Source: Acidimicrobiales bacterium (lineage in GTDB: Bacteria; Actinomycetota; Acidimicrobiia; Acidimicrobiales; DATDAH01). Taken from it: DNA of 64,000 nt. The DNA is taken from NCBI GenBank assembly GCA_016794585.1, contig JAEUJM010000042.1, positions 94,037 to 158,036 on the forward strand. The letters are read 5' to 3'. A model generated the notes under the pieces. It saw only the letters and a program-made list of their open reading frames with translations, ran no database searches and was not told where the DNA came from. Shown piece by piece: positions 1 through 8,062 of this stretch (positions are counted from its first letter, which is position 1; the number at the start of each line of letters is the position of its first letter). A program made the translations under genes and the position numbers.

Positions 1-1523
1 GATCCGGACACGCTCCCTTGCCCGAAGAGGTGACTCAGGGCGGCTGAGCCGAACTTGCGCTTGACGTGAACCAACCGCTTCTGTCCTGTGTCGAGTACGT
101 CGCAGATCTCGATCGGACTGGTTTTGCCTGGAATTACGACACTCTTGGCGTCGAGGAGCAGGAAGTCCTCGCTGGATGCTGCCGCCAATGTGTTGTACTC
201 ACCCTCACCAATCTCCTTGCCATCCGCTCCAAGATGCGAATTGGGCAGCACAACCGTCGACTCCGCAATCGCGGTGAGTGCTGCGTCGATCGCGGCGAGG
301 TAGTCGGCCTGGACGATGGAAAACGATCCAGCGGTCAGTAGCACCGTGGCTGCCTCGTGCTCGACGTCGGCTTCGAACTGACCGTCGAGACACTCGATAA
401 GGCGCCAGCTGTTCATGATCCCGTCGTCGGAGGTGATGCCAGTCAACGTGATGTCCTGCAACAGCTCGGCCGTAACACCGCCGACACCTGCCGTCTCGAG
501 CGCAGCGAGCAGATCGGTGGCAGCGGTGCCCGGATCGACTTCGACCTCGTCGATGTCAGCATGCGATACCACCAGTGACGACAGGCAATCGAAATCGACG
601 AGCTCGGGGGGAGAGAGCTCCCAATCGGCGGGGTCATCTCGGAGTTGTGCAGCGACGACGGCGGTGAGGGTTGCGGTGGTCGATGCGTTGGTGATGGTGG
701 TGACTCGGTCGACGAAGCTGAAGCGGCGTTTGTAGTCGGTCTTGCGCTCGTACTGGGCGACGGTCCGACAGATCCCGGCAAGGTCATCGAAGTCGATGCT
801 GCGGCCCAACCGAAGGCTCGTTTTGCCCGACACGCGAGTGCCGAACAGCTCGGCGTTGACTGGCACGCCCGTTAGACCGACGAGTTGTTCGATCTCCGGG
901 TCGAACTCAAACTGGTCAAAGTCGGCGTCCCTTCCAGCCTGCCGGCGAGTTCGCATGCTCGTCTCGCCTCGGCGCAGCCACTCGGCCTCTCGAACCCGGG
1001 GGGCGGCGGTGAGGGCATCGGCACCTTCATCGCCCTCGTAGACGACGTTGAGCTGCACCCTGCGGGCCGCATCGAAATCGCACGCCGAACGATTCAGCGC
1101 GTGGCGGCCTGCGCCGAGCGGAATCGCGAACAATCGCGTACTGAAGTACTGAATGGTCATCACAATCAGTGCGCTGCTCCGTGATGAATCGGGCAGCGTT
1201 AGGTCATCGCCGAACCCGTCGCGTACGAATGTCAGCCAAGACGGCGGCGTCGGATCCCCGGCCCACAGGTACAGGCGCGCCGTCCACGAGTTTCCGTCCG
1301 TCGTGCCCTCTACGTCGCGGACGTCTGCGTGTTCCAGGGGTTCTGGACGAATCACATCGTCGGGATTCGTCGTCCCGCGGCGAATCGGCTGGATTGTGAC
1401 GCCTTGCAGACTCATCGACACACCCGTCCTGTTGGTCGTTCGGTCGAAGCCCGACGCTAGCTTCAGCTCGCTGACATCTGCGCGCTCAGTGGTGCGGCTC
1501 GAAGCCACGAAGAGTCCACCCAT
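1..1523 (-). CDS. DUF6119 (TIGR04141) family protein, C-terminus cut by window edge
   Basis: A minus-strand frame stays open from an in-frame stop near 1547 to the left edge (over 500 codons). The last visible stretch, with KRLVHVKRK followed by SALSHLF-like residues and a GQGS motif, is characteristic of the sporadically distributed TIGR04141/DUF6119 family. Members are usually around 550 residues, so only the end is missing. The ATG at 1523 gives the longest form. A GTG at 1421 with an AGGA upstream and an ATG at 1415 (MSLQGVTIQP) are alternatives, and the later ones look more like a natural N-terminus. The family is scattered among genomes, often with mobile or restriction genes, and its biochemical role is not firmly known. 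Here it is probable accessory cargo downstream of the secretion operon. Confidence 0.75.
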   Translation of the reverse strand, partial: MGGLFVASSRTTERADVSELKLASGFDRTTNRTGVSMSLQGVTIQPIRRGTTNPDDVIRPEPLEHADVRDVEGTTDGNSWTARLYLWAGDPTPPSWLTFVRDGFGDDLTLPDSSRSSALIVMTIQYFSTRLFAIPLGAGRHALNRSACDFDAARRVQLNVVYEGDEGADALTAAPRVREAEWLRRGETSMRTRRQAGRDADFDQFEFDPEIEQLVGLTGVPVNAELFGTRVSGKTSLRLGRSIDFDDLAGICRTVAQYERKTDYKRRFSFVDRVTTITNASTTATLTAVVAAQLRDDPADWELSPPELVDFDCLSSLVVSHADIDEVEVDPGTAATDLLAALETAGVGGVTAELLQDITLTGITSDDGIMNSWRLIECLDGQFEADVEHEAATVLLTAGSFSIVQADYLAAIDAALTAIAESTVVLPNSHLGADGKEIGEGEYNTLAAASSEDFLLLDAKSVVIPGKTSPIEICDVLDTGQKRLVHVKRKFGSAALSHLFGQGSVSG

Positions 1524-1556
1524 TGATCGGCTGCGCAGCTTCGCCTAGCCGAGGTT

Positions 1557-1575
1557 CGAGGGCGTCTGGCCCTCG
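1557..1575 (-). terminator. Possible hairpin terminator after the secretion operon
   Basis: A perfect 7-bp inverted repeat (CGAGGGC / GCCCTCG) with a 5-nt loop lies between the end of the primase-like gene and the next minus-strand gene. There is no clear T-tract, so termination is a guess. The rest of 1524-1652 shows nothing recognisable. Confidence 0.35.
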
Positions 1576-1652
1576 GGCCTCGTGAGTCTCACGCCAGTCA
1601 CCTGATGCTGCCTCGGAGTATTGCCACATCGACGAGGGATGGCAGGTGCCAG

Positions 1653-2723
1653 TTAGCGGCTTACGGCCGCACCGATCGACGCGGACCGCTCGGCTATCGG
1701 CGAATCGACAGCGTGCTGCATCCGCATCGGCCAGTCGTCAGAGCGGCGCATCGCGTCGTTGAGGTCGCCGGCGCCGAGGTCGAGGACGACCGGTGGACGT
1801 TTGTGCGCCTCGAGGAGTGCGCCGAGTCGGTCGGCACCGGCGCGACCGGCGTCGTCGGCGTCGAAGGCGATGACGAGTGGGTGCGGGAGCTTCGCCAGGG
1901 CGACGGCGACGGCCTCGTCGCCATAGGCGGCACTGAGCACGGCGACGGCCCGGTAGCCCGCAGCCGCCGCGGACAGCGCGTCGATGGCGCCTTCGGTGAC
2001 GACGACCTCCGGGCGTCGTGCCTCGACGGGCCGTGCTCGGGAGAGGCGCGGGTTGGTTGCGAGATCGGAGGTCGGGTTCAGGTAGCGGGGCCGATCCGCC
2101 GCAGGGTGGGGAACTCGGAGTTGGGCGTAGACCGCGTGCCCGTCGTGGATCACAGGCAGCACGATGCCCATCGAGCGGGGCATGCCTTCGGGCCGCTGCT
2201 GTGCGCGGGGTCCCAGGTCGGCGCCGACGCGGTTCTCGACGAGGACATCACGAGGCAGGCCGCGCGTGTTGATGAGCCAGCGCCGCATCCCCCGCCCTTC
2301 CGGTCTCCAGAGGCGCTCGGCGCACTCATCGACGTAGCGGTTGAGCCCTTCGGGATCGCGGCACCCGGCAGGTGGGATTGAACGGGAGCGATTCGGACGG
2401 GGCGAGGGTCGCCAGTCCTCCGGTTGTTCACGATGGCCGGCGCGTTCGGCGAGGTAGGTCATCGCGTCGCGGGCGGTGCCTCCTCGGCAGGCGAGGACGA
2501 GGTCGATGGCGGTGCCGCCGTCACCGCAGCCGTGACATCGCCAACGCTGGTCACCCCGGCGGCTGGTGAAGATGCTGACCGGTGGGGTGCGTCCGGTCTG
2601 AGCGTGCTGGTCGTTCGGGCAGCGCCACATCCGAGCGCGTCCGTCGGCCCCGGCCGGGCCGAGTAGGTCGTCGGCCAGCTCTCGGAGGTCGACGGCGGCG
2701 AGGAGTGTGTCGCGGTCGTACAC
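1653..2723 (-). CDS. DnaG-like primase with CHC2 zinc finger and TOPRIM domain
   Basis: The 356-residue protein begins with a CHC2-type zinc finger: Cys35 and His40, then Cys63 and Cys66 in CHGCGDGG. A TOPRIM segment follows (VVVTEGAIDAL near residue 241 and FDADDAGRAG further on, giving the conserved Glu and Asp residues). It is much shorter than host DnaG (about 600 residues) and lacks a helicase-binding C-terminus, as is usual for primases of plasmids and conjugative elements. It probably primes complementary-strand synthesis of the transferred strand or element replication. It is the last gene of the mating-channel operon, starting 4 bp after the VirB4 stop. Confidence 0.8.
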   Translation of the reverse strand: MYDRDTLLAAVDLRELADDLLGPAGADGRARMWRCPNDQHAQTGRTPPVSIFTSRRGDQRWRCHGCGDGGTAIDLVLACRGGTARDAMTYLAERAGHREQPEDWRPSPRPNRSRSIPPAGCRDPEGLNRYVDECAERLWRPEGRGMRRWLINTRGLPRDVLVENRVGADLGPRAQQRPEGMPRSMGIVLPVIHDGHAVYAQLRVPHPAADRPRYLNPTSDLATNPRLSRARPVEARRPEVVVTEGAIDALSAAAAGYRAVAVLSAAYGDEAVAVALAKLPHPLVIAFDADDAGRAGADRLGALLEAHKRPPVVLDLGAGDLNDAMRRSDDWPMRMQHAVDSPIAERSASIGAAVSR

Positions 2724-2726
2724 GGC

Positions 2727-4034
2727 TCATGCCGCCTCGGCTCCGCTGCCGGTCGAGCCGTGCATGCGTGCGTCGGTGTCGATGATCTCCAGCTCGCTCG
2801 GGCCGAGGACATGTTGGACCACGGCCGTTCTGCCACCGAGCTTCCACAGGGCTCTGCCGCGGGTGAGCTGGCCGATGATGCTGGCCTCGGGTCCGGTGAG
2901 TCCGAAGTGGGCGATTGCGGCGTCGAGCTGATCGGGGGCTTGGCGGAGGATGATCTTGGTGGCCGAGTCGGCGAGCAGCCCGGCGGCGATCTTGCTGGTG
3001 GCGGTGCCGTCGTCGGCCTGGGCCACGAGGTCGGATGCGCGGTGGGTGATGCAGAGATTGGCCACGCCGTAGGTGCGGCCGAGCTTGAAGCAGGTCTGGA
3101 GGTAGCCGGCGGTGTCGCGGTTGCCGAGAAGTGCCCATGCTTCGTCCAGGATCTGCACCCGTTGGGGGCCGGGGCACGCCATGAGCTGTTGGAACCAGCC
3201 GGCCGCGGCGACCATGACGAGCGGGAGCGCGTCGGAGTCAAGCGGCACGGCGGAGAGGTCAAGCACGACGCCGGGCCCGTCCCATCGCAGCGGAACGGTG
3301 GAGCGACCGTCGAACATGCCGCGCAGCGATCGGGACAGGAGCTTGTCCAGGGCGTAGGCGATCGTGCTTGTGTCGGCGGCGAGGTCGCGGTCGTTGGTGC
3401 GCAAACGATCGGTCATCGCCTCGGTTGGGTTGGCGACGAGTCGCGCCACGTCGGTGAGTGTGGGTTCGGTGAGCGGCGCGGTGGTGAGCTGCTCGATGGC
3501 GGCGAACACGACCGCGTCCTCGAGCTGGGTGAGCGTGCGTTCGAGGACGGTGCCGACGAGAGCGGCACACATCTCAGCGCGGCGGAGGATCTGCTTGTCC
3601 TCGGGTTCGTGTTCGGCAGCGGGCCCGGGTGCGAGCGGGTTGATGGTGGCGGTGCCACCAGGGCTAAGCTTCACCGTGGTGAGCCCGAGGTGCTCGGCGA
3701 GGGTGGCGTACTCACCTTTCGGGTCGGCGATGGCCGTCCAGCGGCCACGGGCACCTGTGCCGTAGACGGCGGCTTGGCGCCACAGGAGGCATTTCACGAG
3801 GGCGGACTTCCCGTTGCCGGGTTCGCCGAGGATCCAACCGTTGGGATTGGTGACCAGCCCCGTGGCGTAGGCCTCGAAGGGGTCCCAACAGAACTCGCCG
3901 CCTCCGGCCAGGAGGTCGAGTCCGATGTAGGTGCCGCGGTGCCCGAAGGAGCCTTGGACCGAGAAGGGATAGATGCTGGAGGTGTGGGCGGTGGTGCCCT
4001 GGTGGTAGCGGAGCCGCAGTGCTGGACGGCTCAT
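2727..4034 (-). CDS. VirB4-like conjugation ATPase
   Basis: A 435-residue AAA+ ATPase of the VirB4/TraC type, which powers assembly and substrate passage in type IV secretion channels. Walker A is GEPGNGKSALVK (residues 70-81). Walker B is VQILDEAWALL near residue 295, followed by an arginine-rich stretch and a THRASDL motif typical of this group. The protein lacks the long N-terminal domain of proteobacterial VirB4; that role may be covered by the SCO6880-type protein immediately upstream, whose stop overlaps this start (ATGA). It works at the cytoplasmic face of the membrane with the VirB6- and VirB8-like proteins encoded in the same operon. Confidence 0.87.
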   Translation of the reverse strand: MSRPALRLRYHQGTTAHTSSIYPFSVQGSFGHRGTYIGLDLLAGGGEFCWDPFEAYATGLVTNPNGWILGEPGNGKSALVKCLLWRQAAVYGTGARGRWTAIADPKGEYATLAEHLGLTTVKLSPGGTATINPLAPGPAAEHEPEDKQILRRAEMCAALVGTVLERTLTQLEDAVVFAAIEQLTTAPLTEPTLTDVARLVANPTEAMTDRLRTNDRDLAADTSTIAYALDKLLSRSLRGMFDGRSTVPLRWDGPGVVLDLSAVPLDSDALPLVMVAAAGWFQQLMACPGPQRVQILDEAWALLGNRDTAGYLQTCFKLGRTYGVANLCITHRASDLVAQADDGTATSKIAAGLLADSATKIILRQAPDQLDAAIAHFGLTGPEASIIGQLTRGRALWKLGGRTAVVQHVLGPSELEIIDTDARMHGSTGSGAEAA

Positions 4035-5521
4035 GACGCGAAGAGGGTCGAAGGGGCGAGGCCGAGCGGGAGCACGGCGGCCCAGCCGAGGTCCTGGCGG
4101 GCGTCGAGGACACGCAGGTCCATGCCGTTCTCACGGGCGAGTTGCTCGATGATTTCGCAGTGCTCATCGAGATCCTCGAGCGTGCGGGCCGCCACGGTGA
4201 CCAGCCCGGCATACCCCATCTCGGGGTAGCCGGCGACGAGCTCCTCCTCACGATCGAGGAGGGCCTGCGTGGCACGCCGGTGGCGAGCGTCGATGCGCCG
4301 GCCCTTCTCCTCCTTGGTGACGGCATCGGACTCGAGCTTCACGAGGTCGCGCTCGATGCGCCGGCGGCTCTGGTGGGTCGAGACAGGTTGGAAGTAGACG
4401 GTCATCGACCGGGTGACGCCACCTCCGGAGAGGAACGGCTCCAGCCAGGCCGGCGGCACCGCGAGCCGGGGCCAGGTGCCGATCCACCAGGTGCGGTGGA
4501 ACGCACCGTCGACGCGGAGGTGGCGCCAATCGGTCTCCAGCGCCAGGGGTCCGGCTGTGGGAGATCGGACGAGGGCGAGCCGCTCGACCAGCCGGCCCTT
4601 GCGAGGGCGTGACCGCGCCCCGACGGGGTCGATTCGCGATCGGATGAGGCGTTGCAGCGCGGTGGGGTCAAGTGGGTCGAAGGCGGCCAGGTCCGCCGAG
4701 CGCAGCCCGCGCAGGAGCGCCTCGACCGAGGTGACGAGCGCTCGACGAAGTTGCTCGTCGGCGCCGCCCTTGCCGGCGCGGTGTCGGGAGAGGCGGTCGC
4801 GAGCGACGGTGATAGTCACGACGGCTTCGTGGTTGATCGCCGAGGTGGTGCCGACCTCGAGCAACTCCCGGTACGAGGCGGACGCGGTCTGGTTGGGGTC
4901 GCCGCGGTCGTCAGAGTCGAGCCAAGCGACGTGGTCGCCCATGCCCGACGGTTGGGCGAGGTCGGACCACGACAGGTGGGCGACGACCCCGCGTTCAACG
5001 GCGTATTGGCCCAGAAGGTCGCCCCACCCGGCAAGAAGCCGTTCCTGCTCGCCGCGGGGCTCGACCACGAATTGCGGACCGGAGACCGGGACGACTGCAG
5101 TCAGGGTCTGGCGGTGCCGGTCTCGGACCGCGCCGAGGGACATCCCAGCCCGCCAGTCGATGCCGACGATGTCGAGTCCGTCGAGGCAGGGCGGCATCGG
5201 GGCCGGTCCGTCGGTCGTGGACCACAGCGGGAGCGGGGCGACCCACCGGCGACCGCGCCGCAGCCGCGCCCACACCCATCCGATGAGCAGAGGTACCCAC
5301 TCCCAGGTGGCGTGTCCGCCAATGCGAGTGAAGCTCACCACCGCCGCTCCGATGACCGGGGCCGCGGCGACCGGGAGCAGCGCACCGGACGTCAAGGCCG
5401 CGACGCCGAGCGTGATCCCGCCACCCAGCAGCGCACACTGGACTACGCCCAGGCCGAGGAAGATGCCGGACGAGTCGAGTGGCTCGAGCCGGTAGGTTCG
5501 TTCGAGGCGTTCACTTGCCAT
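4031..5521 (-). CDS. SCO6880-type conjugation protein (PrgI-like membrane N-terminus)
   Basis: The 496-residue protein starts at MASERLERTY; an upstream ATG would overlap most of the neighbouring gene's C-terminus and adds only low-complexity sequence. Two hydrophobic segments lie at about residues 19-60 (LGLGVVQCALLGGG and a following Ala/Val-rich helix), then a large soluble part. This is the layout of the SCO6880 family found beside VirB4-like ATPases in actinobacterial conjugative elements. It probably forms the membrane-anchored N-terminal half that VirB4 proteins have elsewhere. The start overlaps the VirB6-like stop by 11 bp and the stop overlaps the VirB4 start, so the three are translationally coupled. 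Confidence 0.75.
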   Translation of the reverse strand: MASERLERTYRLEPLDSSGIFLGLGVVQCALLGGGITLGVAALTSGALLPVAAAPVIGAAVVSFTRIGGHATWEWVPLLIGWVWARLRRGRRWVAPLPLWSTTDGPAPMPPCLDGLDIVGIDWRAGMSLGAVRDRHRQTLTAVVPVSGPQFVVEPRGEQERLLAGWGDLLGQYAVERGVVAHLSWSDLAQPSGMGDHVAWLDSDDRGDPNQTASASYRELLEVGTTSAINHEAVVTITVARDRLSRHRAGKGGADEQLRRALVTSVEALLRGLRSADLAAFDPLDPTALQRLIRSRIDPVGARSRPRKGRLVERLALVRSPTAGPLALETDWRHLRVDGAFHRTWWIGTWPRLAVPPAWLEPFLSGGGVTRSMTVYFQPVSTHQSRRRIERDLVKLESDAVTKEEKGRRIDARHRRATQALLDREEELVAGYPEMGYAGLVTVAARTLEDLDEHCEIIEQLARENGMDLRVLDARQDLGWAAVLPLGLAPSTLFAS

Positions 5522-6944
5522 TGGGCCCTCGCGGTGGCGGTGGCGGCTTCGACCCGTTGGACCCCGAGGGGCGATCCGGACGCGATGGCGGTCGCGATGG
5601 CGGTGCACCGCCTGCCGTCGGTAGCGGGTCCGAGGCTGCACCACCACTGGACCGCGGCGGTCTGCCACCGGAGGGAGCCGAGGTCGATGCGTCGCTGGCG
5701 GCCTGGGCGGAGTCGGTTGTTGCTCGGGCGCCGGTGGACGCTGCCTTCTTGGCGGTCTCGGCGGCGACGGCGGCGACGGCGAGCGGCCCTGCTGCGGCGG
5801 CGGCACCACCAGCTCCGGCCGCGCCGCTTGCACCACCGCCGGCTCCCGCGCCGGCACCCGCCGCGGGTGACGCTCCAGCCCCGGCACTGGATGCGGCGCG
5901 TCCGTTGGCGATCTGACTGAAGCGGCGTCCCGACACCATCTGGGCGGTGTTGGCCATCATCATCCCCTGGTGCCCGGCGCGTACCGGCCCGCCCTTGACG
6001 CCCTGGGCGACGACGGCTGCTTCGGTCATCGGCAGCAACCGGGCGATGAGCAGCGGCGAGAACGCCGAGACCCCGAAGGCTGCTGCCGCGGTCAGGAGGA
6101 TGCCGACGGCTTGGGTGACCGACCCGCCGGGGTCCTCGGCGAAGACCTCCGGTTCCGGCAGGGCGGTCACCTCGCCACCAGAGCCGGACCCAACCGCAGC
6201 GGCGGCGGCGACCGCGAGGGCGATGGCGATGACAAGCTTGGAGAGGATGAGCGCCACCAGCAGGTCGAGGAGCTTGCGGCTCGCTCCCTTGGTGGCGGGC
6301 CAGAGGCGAGTAGCGAACACCAGCGGCGCCAGCGCGACCACGATGTAGATGAGCGCGGAGCGCACGACGAGCTCGGCGACGAGCACGAGGCCGGCGAGAA
6401 CGGTCACGAGGCCGAGCACGAAGACCACGAAGGCGGTGGAGTGGCCGCCGGTGAGCCGGTCGAGGCTGGCGACGACGGTGCCGAACTCGGAGATGTCGTC
6501 CTGGAAGTTGTCGAGGACCTGCCCCGAGAGCGCGTCGGTGAGCCGGATGAGCAGCTGAGTGATGGTGACCAGGCCGATCATCCCGATGATCGAGACAGGC
6601 AGCTCGAGCGCGATGCGTCGGAGCATCCCGCCGACATCGCCGTTGACGGTGCCCTGGATGATCCCGGCGAGCACGAACAGCAGCAGAAGGCTGGCGCCGA
6701 TGCTGACCGTCGTTGCGTAAGGGCCGTCGCCGGTGAGGAACCAGTCGGCTTGGACGTTGGGGTCCGTCGAGTCCAGGAAGAAGTTGAAGACGCCACCCAC
6801 GGTCCACACGACGGCGTCGACGATCCACGCGGTGAGCCCGCCGATGATGGCCTCGAAGCCGGCGGTGGCGGCGCCGCCGACGAAACCAGTGACCTTGTCG
6901 ATGACCCAGCCGACGGGGTTGGGGAAGCCGATTCCGAGGATCAC
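5511..6944 (-). CDS. VirB6/TrbL-like polytopic membrane protein
   Basis: A 477-residue protein whose first half has at least six hydrophobic segments (for example GASLLLLFVLAGII, VVFVLGLVTVLAGLVL, SALIYIVVALAPLVFA) and whose last 120 residues are Ala/Gly/Ser/Pro-rich and soluble. This is the usual build of VirB6/TrbL, the inner-membrane channel subunit of conjugative type IV secretion systems. I take the GTG at 6944, which overlaps the upstream stop as GTGA, instead of the longer ATG at 7010. The segment VALAPLVFATRLWPAT resembles the conserved TrbL core. No catalytic motif is expected. Confidence 0.8.
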   Translation of the reverse strand: MILGIGFPNPVGWVIDKVTGFVGGAATAGFEAIIGGLTAWIVDAVVWTVGGVFNFFLDSTDPNVQADWFLTGDGPYATTVSIGASLLLLFVLAGIIQGTVNGDVGGMLRRIALELPVSIIGMIGLVTITQLLIRLTDALSGQVLDNFQDDISEFGTVVASLDRLTGGHSTAFVVFVLGLVTVLAGLVLVAELVVRSALIYIVVALAPLVFATRLWPATKGASRKLLDLLVALILSKLVIAIALAVAAAAAVGSGSGGEVTALPEPEVFAEDPGGSVTQAVGILLTAAAAFGVSAFSPLLIARLLPMTEAAVVAQGVKGGPVRAGHQGMMMANTAQMVSGRRFSQIANGRAASSAGAGASPAAGAGAGAGGGASGAAGAGGAAAAAGPLAVAAVAAETAKKAASTGARATTDSAQAASDASTSAPSGGRPPRSSGGAASDPLPTAGGAPPSRPPSRPDRPSGSNGSKPPPPPRGPNGK

Positions 6945-7657
6945 GAAACCGGCTCCCCGTCGATGCGGGTGAACCCATCGAGGGCCTGGTCGAACGGCTC
7001 GGCGTCCCACGGCTGATCCTGGGGGCCGGTGATCGGTGTCGGGCCCGGGGTGTCCCGAACGCCGTCGACTCTCCAGTCACCGTCGATCCATGAGAGGTCG
7101 AGGGTGACGGTGAGGAACTCCGACTGTGGCGCGGCGACGCCAGCGGCGGACAGGACCGTGACGGTCCACACCGAGACGCGGGCTTCGGAGCTCCGGTAGT
7201 GCTCGACTCGCCAGGCCAACGGGCGAACGAGCCACCAGATCCGACCCTGGGACTGGCCGAGCTGGTTGCGTGCCATCGAGACGTCGACGACCACGTCCTC
7301 GGCCAGTCGTGGTGCGGCCACCGGTGTCGCGATCTCTGCGACGGCGGCTTCGATCTCGTCGTCGGTGAAGTACAGCCACCGTTGCGATGCCGTCGCGTAC
7401 GCCACCGCGGCGGCGACCGCTCCCGACTCATCGGCGCTGAACCCAACCGCACCGGCCGCTTCACCCTCCGGCCCCGGTTCATCGGCCGGAGGTGTTGGCC
7501 GCGGCTCCTCGGCCGCTGCTCGAGCATCGGCTCGCGCCGGGCTGGACGAGGAGTCCTGTGTCAGCCGGACGAGGAACACCCCCGCGACAAGGGCGACCAC
7601 CACGACCGCGGCGACGGCCGCCGTACGCCAGGACGGCGGATCTGACTGGCGGGCCAT
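6941..7657 (-). CDS. VirB8/TcpC-like membrane-anchored conjugation protein
   Basis: The 238-residue protein has one N-terminal membrane anchor (about residues 13-30), a Pro/Glu-rich linker and an external domain of about 150 residues. The pattern of the latter (helical start, then beta strands such as ARVSVWTVTVLSAAG and FLTVTLDLSWIDGDWRVDG) fits the NTF2-like fold of VirB8 and TcpC. Such proteins tether the channel in the envelope. Start and stop both overlap neighbours (TGATG and GTGA). The assignment rests on topology and position, as sequence identity in this family is low. Confidence 0.65.
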   Translation of the reverse strand: MARQSDPPSWRTAAVAAVVVVALVAGVFLVRLTQDSSSSPARADARAAAEEPRPTPPADEPGPEGEAAGAVGFSADESGAVAAAVAYATASQRWLYFTDDEIEAAVAEIATPVAAPRLAEDVVVDVSMARNQLGQSQGRIWWLVRPLAWRVEHYRSSEARVSVWTVTVLSAAGVAAPQSEFLTVTLDLSWIDGDWRVDGVRDTPGPTPITGPQDQPWDAEPFDQALDGFTRIDGEPVS

Positions 7658-7947
7658 CAGCTCGCCGCCTCGAACAGCATGTTGACCGCGGTCGGAGCGA
7701 CACCGGCGAGGATCGCACCGACCACACCACCGAGGGCAAGGGTCTTGCCCCGACTGGCGCCCCCGTAGCTACCACCCTCCCGGGCCAGGCCGTACATGGC
7801 CGCGCCGATGAGCAGCGCGGCAAGGCTGCCCCACAAGGCGAGCATCTGCGCCCAATTCAGGAGCTGCTGGATCAGGTCGGCACCAGGCATGCCATCGGTG
7901 CTCGGGTCAACCTGGACCTGGGCCAGGACACGAAGAATCGTAATCAT
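7657..7947 (-). CDS. VirB2/TrbC-like pilin-type membrane protein
   Basis: A 96-residue protein starting at MITILRVLAQ, preceded by a purine-rich GGGGGTTCCC stretch. It has two hydrophobic segments (LNWAQMLALWGSLAALLIGAA shortened around residues 30-50, and TLALGGVVGAILAGVAP near 70-88) separated by a Gly-rich loop, the build of VirB2/TrbC-type pilins or small channel subunits. It is the first gene of the mating-channel operon. A 114-residue form from 8001 is possible but would overlap the divergent promoter region. Confidence 0.6.
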   Translation of the reverse strand: MITILRVLAQVQVDPSTDGMPGADLIQQLLNWAQMLALWGSLAALLIGAAMYGLAREGGSYGGASRGKTLALGGVVGAILAGVAPTAVNMLFEAAS

Positions 7948-8062
7948 CAGGGAACCCCCTCGGGAGCGGTGAGACGTAGGCGTCACTCCCGTAGGCCCCA
8001 TGACGGGCGCCGACTCTCCACCCGATCGCGAAGAATCCGCGCCGTGCGGGGCCTACCGGGTC
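7948..8062. promoter_or_regulatory. Divergent promoter region of the mating operon and the wall hydrolase
   Basis: These 115 bp separate the first genes of two divergent units. They contain an imperfect hairpin centred on GACG-TAGG-CGTC (about 7972-7983) flanked by GGTGA and ACTCC. This could be an operator or leader structure. I see no convincing -35/-10 pair. Confidence 0.35.

Noticed and set aside
2760..4229. Plus-strand open frame of 489 codons
   Set aside because: It lies opposite the VirB4-like gene, and its protein is Gly/Glu/Val-rich without domains. It is a shadow produced by high GC.
4031..5887. Longer start for the SCO6880-type gene
   Set aside because: The 122 extra residues are Arg/Pro-rich shadow sequence over the VirB6-like C-terminus. 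The ATG at 5521 gives a natural membrane N-terminus.
5970..7016. Plus-strand frame of 348 codons opposite the VirB6-like gene
   Set aside because: His/Asp/Glu-rich shadow with no recognisable feature. The opposite strand has TM helices and overlapping starts and stops.
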